Source: Lachnospiraceae bacterium C1.1 (lineage in GTDB: Bacteria > Bacillota > Clostridia > Lachnospirales > Lachnospiraceae). From it: a stretch of 64,000 nucleotides of DNA. The DNA lies in the NCBI GenBank assembly GCA_030434875.1, contig JAUISW010000001.1, positions 1,189,501-1,253,500 on the forward strand. Reading direction: 5' to 3'. Each line of letters begins with the position of its first letter. The stretch's first letter is position 1. A program made the translations under genes and the position numbers. Shown one piece after another: positions 24,644 through 33,197 of this stretch. The notes beneath the pieces are model-generated. The model ran no database searches and had not been told where the DNA came from. It saw only the letters and a program-made list of their open reading frames with translations.

Positions 24644-24829
24644 TTAATATTGTATCACACATGCTTCACATATAAAAAAATAGAGGGGCTGTCGCTTTAG
24701 ATAAGTTCCTAGAGGTACTGTATGCTGTGTTCCTGGAAATATCGTCCATACCAAATGATCGATTGTCATTGCGATAATAGCGATAAGCTTAATCTGATTA
24801 GAATTTAATCCCGTTTTTTTAGTCTCCAT
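24644..24829 (-). pseudogene. Fragment of a TraX-like membrane acyltransferase
   Basis: The first ~32 residues (NSNQIKLIAIIAMTIDHLVWTIFPG) are the usual first helix of TraX-family proteins. Sequence after PGTQHTVP departs from the family and stops at residue 61, where ~200 residues would be expected. Confidence 0.55.
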
Positions 24830-24882
24830 TTTTCAGTCCTTCCAATTCGTTGGTACTATTTTTGCACCATTCAAAAAGCATA

Positions 24883-25004
24883 GATTCCTGTTTTTCCTCA
24901 GAAAAACGGGAATCGTATTGGACCAGGCTTCACCGGAAGGTGAAGGCGTGTCCGGCGAAGCCGGATTCTTGTGGGTCTTTTCCTTGATTGATCCACAAGA
25001 AGTC
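24883..25004. repeat. 122-bp mobile repeat, copy C
   Basis: This copy has the same orientation and length as copy B and differs from it at only a few positions near the right end (GATCCACAAG against GACACACAAG). It is flanked by ATA on both sides. It lies between the TraX fragment and the intact membrane gene at 25011. Confidence 0.88.
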
Positions 25005-25010
25005 ATAGTT

Positions 25011-25400
25011 TCAAAGGATTTCCAAATATTGCATCTTTACGGCATTTTCATTAAAAAAAATAAATGCCTTGTGTGATAATTCTGCTATAGGATTATAATG
25101 GAAAATCATAATAAAACATATACCCAAGGCAATGGTATAACTAACCAATATAGGCCATATCTTATACGTTAATTTTATTTTTTTATTCAATAAATCTATA
25201 ATCAACGGAATAATCATTATGATTGCAAAAATAGCGCTAACTATATTATTTATTAACCTTCCCGCTTCTGTATAACATACTGCGTACATAGTACCATCGC
25301 CAAAATCTACCGAAAGTGAAGGTTCCTGAAGATTAAATCCATAAAAAAAAGATATAAATATAAAACCATAAATAATAAATAATAATAATTTCTTTCTCAT
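25011..25400 (-). CDS. Small membrane protein, intact paralogue of the interrupted gene
   Basis: This 129-residue protein has an N-terminal helix (KLLLFIIYGFIFISFFYGF), an extracellular-looking segment (NLQEPSLSVDFGDGTMYAVCYTEAG), two more helices (IVSAIFAIIMIIPLIIDLL, IWPILVSYTIALGICFIMIF) and a polar tail. The start at 25400 follows AGAGGA. The function is unknown. The ending of the gene lies seven bases from repeat copy C. Confidence 0.65.
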   Translation of the reverse strand: MRKKLLLFIIYGFIFISFFYGFNLQEPSLSVDFGDGTMYAVCYTEAGRLINNIVSAIFAIIMIIPLIIDLLNKKIKLTYKIWPILVSYTIALGICFIMIFHYNPIAELSHKAFIFFNENAVKMQYLEIL

Positions 25401-25500
25401 CATGTCCTCTGGCAATTTGAAGTTATCAAGCTTTTCGCTTATAGAAGAGCCCTACAAACTGCGATTCTTAATTATTCTATCATGTGCAACACAAATGTAA

Positions 25501-25524
25501 AAAGGGAGAAATGTATCTCCCTTT
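25501..25524 (-). terminator. Rho-independent terminator
   Basis: AAAGGGAGA-N6-TCTCCCTTT, followed on the leftward strand by a T run, lies directly after the sirtuin gene. Confidence 0.8.
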
Positions 25525-25554
25525 AATACCGATAATATCTTTCTTTTTCTGAAA

Positions 25555-26571
25555 TCATGCCAGTTTATCCAAAAGCTCATCTATATCACAGTTAATGCAT
25601 ACGCTCCTATCTTCTATCTCTTTGGGACAGTATGCCTCTTTGTAATTCAAGCATGCATATGTAGCTTTTTCATTTTCCATTGTCATTTGCCAGAATGGAT
25701 ACTTGATTATTACTGGAGTATTGCCTCCTACACCCAATTCCATATATAAAATATTCATATCCTTATGCCTGCTGATAAAATCTGCATAGGCTGCCGATGC
25801 TCTTCTCCAGCCTTCATCCTCTAAGAAATTGTCATCTGCTCTTAAATTTGTGGTCATATCGGAACCATCATCAGGGCATTTTGGTATCATCTCTGAAGGA
25901 ATTTCCATTTTTATATTTTTATCCTCCGGAGCTATAAATACACCATTGGCATCTTTAATAAATCCCTGGGCTTCCATTGCGGACATTACCCATTCTTCAT
26001 TATCGTAGGTCTTTTTAATCTCGGGATTCACACTTTGAAAAAGCCCATAATCACCCTGAGTATAAAATAATCTCTTTTTATCAAAACCGGCTTTCTGAAA
26101 ACAATGATCCACATTTGTTGTTATGACAAAATAGTCTTTATCCTTAACAAGCTGATAAAGCTTTTCGTAGCTGTCTTTCGGAGGATCAATGTATCTGTTT
26201 ACATATATGTATCTAGCCCAATATGCCCAGAAAATCTCTTTTTGGGGATATGGATAAAATCCACCGGAATACATTTCTTTAATTCCGAATCTTTCCTGAA
26301 AATCAAAAAAATATTTTTCAAATCTCGGCCCTTTATAAATAAAACCGGCAGCGGTGGACATTCCGGCCCCTGCGCCAATTATGACCGTATCGATCTCACT
26401 AAGTGTATCTTTTAAATTCTGAACCCTTTCATGCAGACTCCCATTTCCAAATGAAACTCCTCTGCTGAATTGTCTCACTGCAGCAAGTCCTTTAGAAATT
26501 GTTTCCTGGTATCCATTTGGCATGGTCTCAAATAATTGTCTTATCAATGCTTTTTTACTAATATCAAACAT
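25555..26571 (-). CDS. Sir2-family NAD-dependent enzyme, class M-like
   Basis: This 338-residue sirtuin has the NAD-binding loop GAGAGMSTAAGF (residues 66-77), FYPYPQ and the TTNVDHCFQKAGF motif (151-163). In classical sirtuins the catalytic His follows as ..HG; here that place reads FYTQGDYG, with Gln 172 instead of His. Established work on macrodomain-linked class M sirtuins (SirTM) reports this type of replacement and protein ADP-ribosyltransferase rather than deacylase activity. A C-terminal CINCDIDELLDKL ends the protein. No macrodomain or GcvH-like partner is adjacent. The RBS is AAAGGA. Confidence 0.82.
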   Translation of the reverse strand: MFDISKKALIRQLFETMPNGYQETISKGLAAVRQFSRGVSFGNGSLHERVQNLKDTLSEIDTVIIGAGAGMSTAAGFIYKGPRFEKYFFDFQERFGIKEMYSGGFYPYPQKEIFWAYWARYIYVNRYIDPPKDSYEKLYQLVKDKDYFVITTNVDHCFQKAGFDKKRLFYTQGDYGLFQSVNPEIKKTYDNEEWVMSAMEAQGFIKDANGVFIAPEDKNIKMEIPSEMIPKCPDDGSDMTTNLRADDNFLEDEGWRRASAAYADFISRHKDMNILYMELGVGGNTPVIIKYPFWQMTMENEKATYACLNYKEAYCPKEIEDRSVCINCDIDELLDKLA

Positions 26572-26703
26572 CTTGCATCCTTTATATGATCAAAATATTT
26601 CCAATAAAAATACAAAAGTTATTTCTGTATTTTTATTTTAACAACTTTTTACATTAATAATATAACTTTATAAAATACAAAATATAAGTAGGCACTTTTT
26701 TCT

Positions 26704-26904
26704 GACTGTACCCACGGGCAAGCCCGTGGGGTTCTGATTGGCAAGTGTAGCTTGTAATCGTACATCATTTTCAGACTTTGGAGTTACAAGTGTAAATCTG
26801 TTTGAATCAGGACTTTTATTACCAAGTAGTCCAACGACCACATTAGCGGTAAATTTTTGCTTTTTAGCAAGGAAGTACAGTCAATCTCCCTGATTATTAA
26901 GTTG
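26704..26904 (-). ncRNA. Candidate TnpB guide RNA (omega/reRNA) region
   Basis: The 200 bases between the tnpB stop and the element end form a plausible folded RNA. A closing stem GACTGTAC/GTACAGTC (26704-26711 and 26875-26882) encloses CTTGTAA/TTACAAG pairing, a TTGC/GCAA hairpin and the terminal hairpin CCCACGGGC/GCCCGTGGG. TnpB guide RNAs are known to be made from just this place and to end at the element's right end with the guide beyond it. No expression evidence is available here. Confidence 0.5.
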
Positions 26905-28515
26905 TTAAGCTATTTTAATACCGCTGTTTAATATTTTAAGTTTATTAGCCTTAATCCAAGTGATTAGGGCTTTTTCTCTGTTGTATTGTTCCTCAAATTT
27001 TGCGTTGCATTTATTTTTATCTATATCATGTGTCATATGATCATAGCAGTATAGCAGGAACGATGAATACCAATCTCTCTGTACTTCAGTTCCATCATGT
27101 AGTTTAAACAATCTGTCGGACAGTTTCTTTTTTATATAATCATCTGCTGTATGGTCATACTGCGAAGCCCTGTAGTTGTTCGGGACTTCTATATATGTGC
27201 CACCTGTGGCTTTGAATTTCTTCTCTACATTTGACTGAAAACCTCCGGGACATCTGTTTTTTATGGATTTACCGAACCGCTTTTTCCTGTTAAATCTACC
27301 CTTGTCGTTCTTAGTGGTTTCCATGGCTCGCTTCATGAGCTTACTTGCATTTTTAGGCTCAGTAACAAATACATCTCCAAGACTCCGCAGGTGATTTACA
27401 TCCTCGTTTATTGCAAGCTTTCTGTTTACAGCATTGATACGACATAGTTCAGAATGTCTGGCTCTCAGTTTCTTATAATGATTTGAGTATTTCCAAGTCT
27501 TATGACCTTTCTTTACAGTACCATCATAATTGTAATTTTGTGGGTTGGTTGCTCTCCTTGACCTGTCCATAGCACGATAAAGCTGACGTTCTTTCCGTTC
27601 GGAAGTCTGTATACTGTTGCCACGTTCTGCAAGGTTCTTCAGACCGACTTCCGTATCAGATGTATATGCAACTGTCTGTGTCCCGATGTCAGCACCTATC
27701 ATGCCCCTGCCATACTTATGACGGGGATTACCATGCTTATCATATTTAGGTTTTGCCTTACCCTCGATAGTCAGATGCAGATATACTCTGTATTTACCTC
27801 TTATTATTTTTGGAACCAATGTTGCATAGCAGGGTCTGTATGTATCCATGCAGTAAGCATCCTCGATTAACGTGCTGACAGCCTTTTTGTCAATGACTTC
27901 AGGTTCGGAAAGATACGACAGGACAGCATTTAATTCGTCCTGCTGGAACCTGTCGTTTATCTGTATCCCAAAGACAGTTTTTCCAAGTTTGAACCATAGA
28001 CCGTTATCCTTTACAGATATCGGTATGCCACGGTTTATCTGTTTTGCCCGTATACAGGGAAGCTCCCCATATTTCGAGAAATGTATGCTTTTACCATTAC
28101 CATAAAGGCAATTTTCCATGCCTCGCCAAACATCTTCAGCTTTGGTTAGAGCAAAGACAGCATCGACACCATACTTTTTGCCTATTGGAATCATAGATTT
28201 TCTACAGTGATCCCATGTGACATTATAGGATTTCTGCATTTCATTAAGCTGATCAGCAAGAATTTTGCGTTTAGCTTTATCTCCTGTATTACCATACAGG
28301 GATAATAGTTTGCGATACCTCTTTGTACGAAAAAGCTGATCATAATTTTTTCTCATAAGACCAACAAGTTCATTGCCTGCCTTGCGGATTTTATCAGAAA
28401 GAACCACGATCTTAAGCATATCAGAATAAGGCATATCAGTCTCAGCGACTAAAATATGCCTGTCAGAAAGTTTATGATATTGTTTCAGAATCTTCTTGTA
28501 TTCTCCATCAATCAT
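26905..28515 (-). CDS. tnpB: TnpB-family RNA-guided nuclease-like protein
   Basis: This 536-residue protein starts at the ATG at 28515 (GAGGAGC upstream), overlapping the tnpA stop by 8 bases. RuvC-like motifs are visible: IGADIGTQTVAY (Asp ~276), VFVTEPKNA (Glu ~386) and VQRDWYSSFL (Asp ~481). The usual zinc ribbon (two CxxC pairs between the second and third motifs) is absent; that stretch reads ASQYDHTADD..KKLSDRLFKLHDGTEVQRD. It is longer than common ~400-residue TnpB because of a long N-terminal helical part. The active-site acids suggest an active nuclease. Confidence 0.85.
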   Translation of the reverse strand: MIDGEYKKILKQYHKLSDRHILVAETDMPYSDMLKIVVLSDKIRKAGNELVGLMRKNYDQLFRTKRYRKLLSLYGNTGDKAKRKILADQLNEMQKSYNVTWDHCRKSMIPIGKKYGVDAVFALTKAEDVWRGMENCLYGNGKSIHFSKYGELPCIRAKQINRGIPISVKDNGLWFKLGKTVFGIQINDRFQQDELNAVLSYLSEPEVIDKKAVSTLIEDAYCMDTYRPCYATLVPKIIRGKYRVYLHLTIEGKAKPKYDKHGNPRHKYGRGMIGADIGTQTVAYTSDTEVGLKNLAERGNSIQTSERKERQLYRAMDRSRRATNPQNYNYDGTVKKGHKTWKYSNHYKKLRARHSELCRINAVNRKLAINEDVNHLRSLGDVFVTEPKNASKLMKRAMETTKNDKGRFNRKKRFGKSIKNRCPGGFQSNVEKKFKATGGTYIEVPNNYRASQYDHTADDYIKKKLSDRLFKLHDGTEVQRDWYSSFLLYCYDHMTHDIDKNKCNAKFEEQYNREKALITWIKANKLKILNSGIKIA

Positions 28516-28921
28516 GATTTTTCTGCTCCTCAATGTATCTAATTACCGTAGCTTCGCTTATATGCCCTACTGTTGATACAAAATATCCTTTTGACCACAA
28601 AACGCCGCATCTTGCATAGAATTGTTTAAGCTGCGGAAATGTCCTGAATAGTTCTATTGCACTGATACTTTTAAGAGTTCTGACAACATCACATGGTGCA
28701 ACAGTCTGTGGGACATCTATGAAAATATGTATATGGTCAGGCATTACTTCAAGTGCCTTAATACGATAATTATAATCATTACAGATTTTTTGAAGTATCA
28801 GCTTGAGTGTATCTTCAACATTACCTTTTAATACTGAAAATCTAAATTTAGGACACCATATAATGTGGTACTGTATCAGATATTTGCAATGCGAAGCACT
28901 ATGATATTGCTCCTCACTCAT
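28508..28921 (-). CDS. tnpA: IS200/IS605 Y1 transposase TnpA
   Basis: This 137-residue HUH single-strand transposase has the metal motif MPDHIHIFID, a strand YLIQYHIIWCPKFR and the catalytic-tyrosine helix ATVIRYIEEQ. The length is normal (~130-150). It overlaps the RHH gene upstream and tnpB downstream, so all are made from one transcript. It cuts and joins single-stranded ends that are recognised through the subterminal hairpins. Confidence 0.92.
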   Translation of the reverse strand: MSEEQYHSASHCKYLIQYHIIWCPKFRFSVLKGNVEDTLKLILQKICNDYNYRIKALEVMPDHIHIFIDVPQTVAPCDVVRTLKSISAIELFRTFPQLKQFYARCGVLWSKGYFVSTVGHISEATVIRYIEEQKNHD

Positions 28922-29096
28922 TGTCCTTAACTCCTAACTGATATTTTTCCTGAATCCCCCTACGCATCAGGTCAAGAAATGTTATGGTTTTACCTTCCTC
29001 AACGGAATAAATACGTGCAAGGTTTTCCAGTTCCTTTTTCCATTCGGAAGGAATAGAAATATTGATCTGTACATTATTACTTTTAGGTCGTGCCAT
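28914..29096 (-). CDS. Ribbon-helix-helix-like protein of the IS605-type element
   Basis: This 60-residue protein shows VQINISIPSEWKKELENLARIYSVEEGKTITFLDLMRRGIQ, a ribbon-helix-helix layout of a small DNA-binding dimer. Its RBS GGAGGGG is strong and its end overlaps the tnpA start. It may autoregulate the transposition operon. Confidence 0.7.
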   Translation of the reverse strand: MARPKSNNVQINISIPSEWKKELENLARIYSVEEGKTITFLDLMRRGIQEKYQLGVKDNE

Positions 29097-29549
29097 CTAT
29101 CTGCCCCTCCACACTTTCAATAATTCACCAGCTGTAAAATCGGGTTCCAAACTTTCTCCTCTTAAAAGAATTCTCACAAACTTTGCATCAAATTTATCGT
29201 CGTGAGCCATTGTACCTTTAGCAATCTCAAATGCATAGGAATCCATCAGTTTTACAAAAGGCTTGTTCTTTTCCATCCATTGTTCAATATGTCGCTTTTT
29301 TGCAAGATGCTCCTTGTCTTTATTCTTGTCTCTATTTTTATATGCAAAAGCGGCATATGCCTTTTGTGCTGTTTTATATCCATACCCCTGAGCATCATCA
29401 AGAACCTCACCGGTATCGGTTGACACTATACAATATCTCATTTCAAATGTGTCATATGCGGGAGAATTATTCCAAGGTTCTTCCTTGTCCACAACTGCAT
29501 CATGATGTGTGGTTACTTTGTATTGGATTGCTTTGTAGGTTTTATCCAT
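29097..29549 (-). CDS. Unknown protein, first gene of the IS605-type element
   Basis: This 150-residue charged protein contains FEMRYCIVSTDTGEVLDDAQGYGYKTAQKAYAAF, followed by a Lys-rich helix (NRDKNKDKEHLAKKRHIEQWM). It ends with FTAGELLKVW. The stop touches the RHH start. No clear RBS is seen. The YGYKTAQKAYAA segment resembles small proteins linked to element control, but no family is recognised. Its position in the transcript suggests an accessory transposition or regulatory function. Confidence 0.6.
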   Translation of the reverse strand: MDKTYKAIQYKVTTHHDAVVDKEEPWNNSPAYDTFEMRYCIVSTDTGEVLDDAQGYGYKTAQKAYAAFAYKNRDKNKDKEHLAKKRHIEQWMEKNKPFVKLMDSYAFEIAKGTMAHDDKFDAKFVRILLRGESLEPDFTAGELLKVWRGR

Positions 29550-29887
29550 AATTTTTGTGTACCATATGTATTCGTTACATAGATTATATATTATTTCTAT
29601 GTATGTGTCAAAAAGAAAACGGCTTCATCCCACAGGCGAGCCTGTGAGTTTTCGCCTACGTTAAGCTAAAATTTACTTTATAACCTGATCATTGACTTTA
29701 TCAAAAGTTAAAAATATATGACTAATGTTTATGATCTATTATATCGATATATTTTTAAGAATATGTGCTTTTCCATAGATTATTAAATTATCTCATAAAT
29801 TTGGTATTCTTGAACCTGTTGTTTGTTTTATGCAAAAGTTCTCGACACAACTGTCTTAATTTATTTTAGCTCAGGGTGATAAAGATT
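29550..29887. other. Intergenic AT-rich stretch
   Basis: It contains the outer hairpin of the IS605-type element (29631-29646), then about 240 bases of AT-rich sequence that must hold the HD-GYP promoter. No ORF or further repeat was seen. Confidence 0.6.
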
Positions 29888-31115
29888 ATGCACAAAAGAC
29901 TCAGTAAATATCAGATCGCACTATTATTTTCCATATCCCTTATATTAATTATAATCTGTTTTATCATAAGTATATTGAAAACAGATGCTTACAATAAAGT
30001 GCATCATATTGAAGATTATAAAGGATCAGATATCCTCTCTTCTAAAGAAGATAAGATCCAGGAAACCGGTGTTTCCATAGAAGTAGCGCCAAGAGGTGAT
30101 ACCTGGAGCAAGGCTTTTGATCTGAATAATGAAGGAATCACAGAGCATAATTACGAAGCTCATACCTTTGATATCACTGTAGCTAACAATACAAAGGACG
30201 AGGTTTCTGACTTTTCCCTTAGAATCGATCTGACTCAGAATGCGTTTCTGGCATCTGCCTGGAATGGTTCTCTCGAGATACATCAGCAGCAAAATGAACG
30301 CCATGGAGATACCTATAGAACCATTTGAAGCAACAACCCCCGGTATTATCATGTATTTAGCCATTGGCAACACCCTTTCAGATTCAACGTTTGAATTTAA
30401 TTATACCTTCCATAGACTTTTTACAAGTGAGCCATTGTTCCGGATATCTATCACCGGAATGCTATTATGGCTGCTGATTATAGTAAACTATGCATATATC
30501 AGCTCTAAGCTCAAAAAATTTAATGAACGACATGAACGCGACAACAAGATAATTAATGAATCTATAGAAACCTTTACCGGATTTATTGATGTAAAAGATC
30601 CTTATACTAACGGCCATTCAAAAAGAGTTGCGGAATATACCAGACTCATCGCTGAGGAAATGGGATTTGAAGGGGATGAACTGGAACGTATTTATTATGT
30701 TGCACTCCTTCATGATTGCGGAAAGATCGGAGTACCTGACAACATCCTGAGGAAACCGGAAAGACTCACTGACGATGAATTCCAAGTAATAAAATCTCAC
30801 GCTGCCAAAGGCGGCGACATATTAAAAAGCTTTAAGAGTCTTGAAAGAGCTGAAGAAGGTGCACTCTATCACCATGAGCGCTACGACGGAAAGGGCTATC
30901 CTGAGGGCCGATCCGGAGAGGATATACCTCTGATCGCCAGGATAATATGTGTGGCAGATTCATTTGACGCCATGAACACTGATCGTGTCTATAGGGGAAA
31001 GCTGCCTATTGACCATATCATAAATGAAATCGAAAAGAATAAAGGCCTTCAATTCGATCCGGCTATAGCAGATATTATGTTAAAACTTTTAAGAAAAGGT
31101 GTGATCAGTAAATAA
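29888..31115 (+). pseudogene. HD-GYP c-di-GMP phosphodiesterase gene with a frameshift
   Basis: The 5' part from the ATG at 29888 gives an N-terminal helix (IALLFSISLILIIICFIISIL) and a beta-rich extracellular domain (FDITVANNTKDEVSDFSLRIDL..AFLASAWNGSLEIHQ). About position 30,285 the frame changes by +1. The rest (PIEPFEATTPGIIMYLAIGNTL, a second helix ITGMLLWLLIIVNYAYISS, then the HD-GYP domain with LLHDCGKIGVPD and HHERYDGKGYPEG) reads on to 31115. One inserted base near the CAGCAGCAAAATG stretch explains the break. All catalytic residues are intact downstream, so this is a recent break, a sequencing error or a frameshift site. Confidence 0.8.
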
Positions 31116-31151
31116 GTTCGGCTTTTTATATTTCCAGATAAAAAGCCGAAC
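31116..31151 (+). terminator. Rho-independent terminator
   Basis: A perfect 14-bp stem (GTTCGGCTTTTTAT / ATAAAAAGCCGAAC) with an 8-base loop lies directly after the HD-GYP stop. It can work in both directions. Confidence 0.88.
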
Positions 31152-31234
31152 TTTATATTTCTAAACTGTAAGCAAAGGAAACCACATTTACTGAGAAATA
31201 CTGCTATTATTTCAACAAAACATATATTTATTGA

Positions 31235-33196
31235 TCAGATATTTTTACCTGCTTCATATCCCTCATGGGTTGCATGAGTTACCTTTCTTGCGCGGATTGC
31301 ATCACCTACTGCAGTGTAAGAAATTCCTGCTTTATCAAGCTCTTCTTTAAGCTCCTCATTTGAGCGATATCCGGTAGCAACAACAACTGTATCTGCAGCC
31401 ACAAATTTTTCATTGCCGTCAGCATCTTCATATGATACGCCGTCATTCTTAATCTCAAGGACCTTAACGCTCGTTAAAATATTTACTTTACGCTTCTCTA
31501 AGGATTCTCTTAAATGCCACTTGACAGCAAGTGCTGCATCTTTAGCTATTTCAGGCATCATTTCCAATATAGTTACATTCCTTAAAAGCTGGGCTAAAAA
31601 ATGAGCTGTTTCTGAGCCAACCTGTCCGCCACCTATAACTACACAATTCTGACCCGGAAGTACGCGGCCTTCAAGTAATTCCTGTGCATTTGTAACGATA
31701 GATGATTCCTTAAGACCCTTGATAGGCGGTACTGCAGGATGCGATCCGGTTGCAACTATTACATTATCGAACTGGCCTGCTTTGATCATTTCAGCATTAG
31801 CTTCAGTATTATATTTAAACTCTACACCAAGCTTTTCACACTGAACTCTCTGCCATACAAGGAAATCTGTGATCTCACCCTTTGTTGGCGGAATTGATGC
31901 AGTATAGAAATTACCACCGTTATGATCATTTCTTTCGTAAACTGTAACTTTATGTCCTGCTTTCGCTGCTGCAATTGCTGCATAAAGACCTGCCGGACCT
32001 GCACCGATAACTGCAACCTTCTTTGATTCTTCTGCTTTTTTGATCTCGCCTTCATATTCGTGACCAAGGGTAGGATTTAATACGCATGTAAAAGGCTTAT
32101 TTTCAAAAAGGACACCTTCACAGCCGTCATTACATCCTATACATCTGCGGATATCTTCAAATCGACCCTCTTTTGCCTTGTTAGGCATTCCGGGATCACA
32201 TAAAGAAGCTCTGCCCATAGCTACCAGGTCAGCCTTTCCTGAAGCTAAAATTTCATCAGCGAGAAAAGGATCATTTATTCTTGAAACAGTGATAACAGGA
32301 ACGTTTACAACTTCCTTTATCTGTTTTGCCCAATCAGAGAACCATCCATGTCCACTGTAGCTTGATGCAATATTCAAATCAACAGATAAATAGTTTCCTA
32401 CAGAAATGTGTAATAGGTCAACACCTGCATCAACCATCATACGGGCAATTGCTTTTGTATCTTCTACATTCAAGCCGCCTTCTACAAATTCATCTGCAGA
32501 AAGTCGCATTCCGACAATAAAATCATCCCCGCATTTTTTTCGGACATCAGCGATTATCTCTCTGGCAAATCTTGTTCTGTTCCAGAAATTTCCGCCATAT
32601 TCATCTAATCTTTTGTTAGAATAAGGAGAGAAAAACTGAGTGATCAGATAACCATGTGCACCATGAATTTCAACGCCGTCAAATCCGCATTTCTTTGCAC
32701 GAAGTGCTGTATCTCCATACTTTGTTACCATATCTTTTACTTCTTCTGTTGTAAAAGGAACCGGGATCTCATCCCCAAAAGGACAAAGCATTGCGCTCGA
32801 GGATCTTGTATGACATCCTTCCGGAATCGCACCTTTATGAGTCTGTCTGCCGCAATGATAAATCTGAGCCAGAATTGTTGTTCCATATTTATGAACTCTC
32901 TTTGGAAGTTCTGTGTGGCTTTCAATCTGACCATCGTTCCAAAGACCTGCAGTACAGCTAAATCCATGTCCTTCAGGTGCAACATTATAATCCTCGGTAA
33001 TAATCAGACCCCAGCCACCCTTTGCTTTTGCTTCATGGTAAGCAATATAGCGTTCTGTTGCTGTTCCGTCCTCGTTACAGAAGTTTGTAACCATAGCCGG
33101 TACTGTGAGCCTATTCTTAATCGTATGTCCCTTTGTATCCCTGTAATTTTTCATATCTCTGCAGCGAAGTGCAACATGATGTATTCCTTTTATCAT
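31235..33196 (-). CDS. NADH:flavin oxidoreductase / 2,4-dienoyl-CoA reductase-type enzyme
   Basis: This 653-residue protein has an old-yellow-enzyme barrel (KNRLTVPAMVTNFCNEDG, EIHGAHGYLITQFFSPYSNKR, VGMRLSADEF, VAMGRASLCDP). The iron-sulphur cysteines CIGCNDGCEG and CVLNP follow, then FAD and NAD Rossmann domains (VIGAGPAGLYAAIAAAKAGHKV; VVIGGGQVGSETAHFLA). The family reduces C=C bonds of enoates, dienoyl-CoA or bile-acid-like enones in anaerobes. The first 15 residues (IKGIHHVALRCRDM) are foreign to this family and look like a glyoxalase/VOC start. It lies one base after the radical SAM gene stop. Confidence 0.87.
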   Translation of the reverse strand: MIKGIHHVALRCRDMKNYRDTKGHTIKNRLTVPAMVTNFCNEDGTATERYIAYHEAKAKGGWGLIITEDYNVAPEGHGFSCTAGLWNDGQIESHTELPKRVHKYGTTILAQIYHCGRQTHKGAIPEGCHTRSSSAMLCPFGDEIPVPFTTEEVKDMVTKYGDTALRAKKCGFDGVEIHGAHGYLITQFFSPYSNKRLDEYGGNFWNRTRFAREIIADVRKKCGDDFIVGMRLSADEFVEGGLNVEDTKAIARMMVDAGVDLLHISVGNYLSVDLNIASSYSGHGWFSDWAKQIKEVVNVPVITVSRINDPFLADEILASGKADLVAMGRASLCDPGMPNKAKEGRFEDIRRCIGCNDGCEGVLFENKPFTCVLNPTLGHEYEGEIKKAEESKKVAVIGAGPAGLYAAIAAAKAGHKVTVYERNDHNGGNFYTASIPPTKGEITDFLVWQRVQCEKLGVEFKYNTEANAEMIKAGQFDNVIVATGSHPAVPPIKGLKESSIVTNAQELLEGRVLPGQNCVVIGGGQVGSETAHFLAQLLRNVTILEMMPEIAKDAALAVKWHLRESLEKRKVNILTSVKVLEIKNDGVSYEDADGNEKFVAADTVVVATGYRSNEELKEELDKAGISYTAVGDAIRARKVTHATHEGYEAGKNI

Positions 33197-33197
33197 T

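Larger units (their letters stand above)
26704..29646 (-). mobile_element. IS200/IS605-type element with tnpA, tnpB and two extra genes
   Basis: Four leftward genes (29549 to 26905) with overlapping or touching ends lie between two subterminal hairpins. These are CACAGGC-GA-GCCTGTG (29631-29646) on the tnpA side and CCCACGGGC-AA-GCCCGTGGG (26711-26730) on the tnpB side. Hairpin ends, a Y1 HUH transposase and a TnpB define the IS200/IS605 type. A ribbon-helix-helix gene and a 150-residue unknown gene precede tnpA, which is unusual. Exact cleavage sites are not resolved; the element inserts between the sirtuin and HD-GYP genes. Confidence 0.82.
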
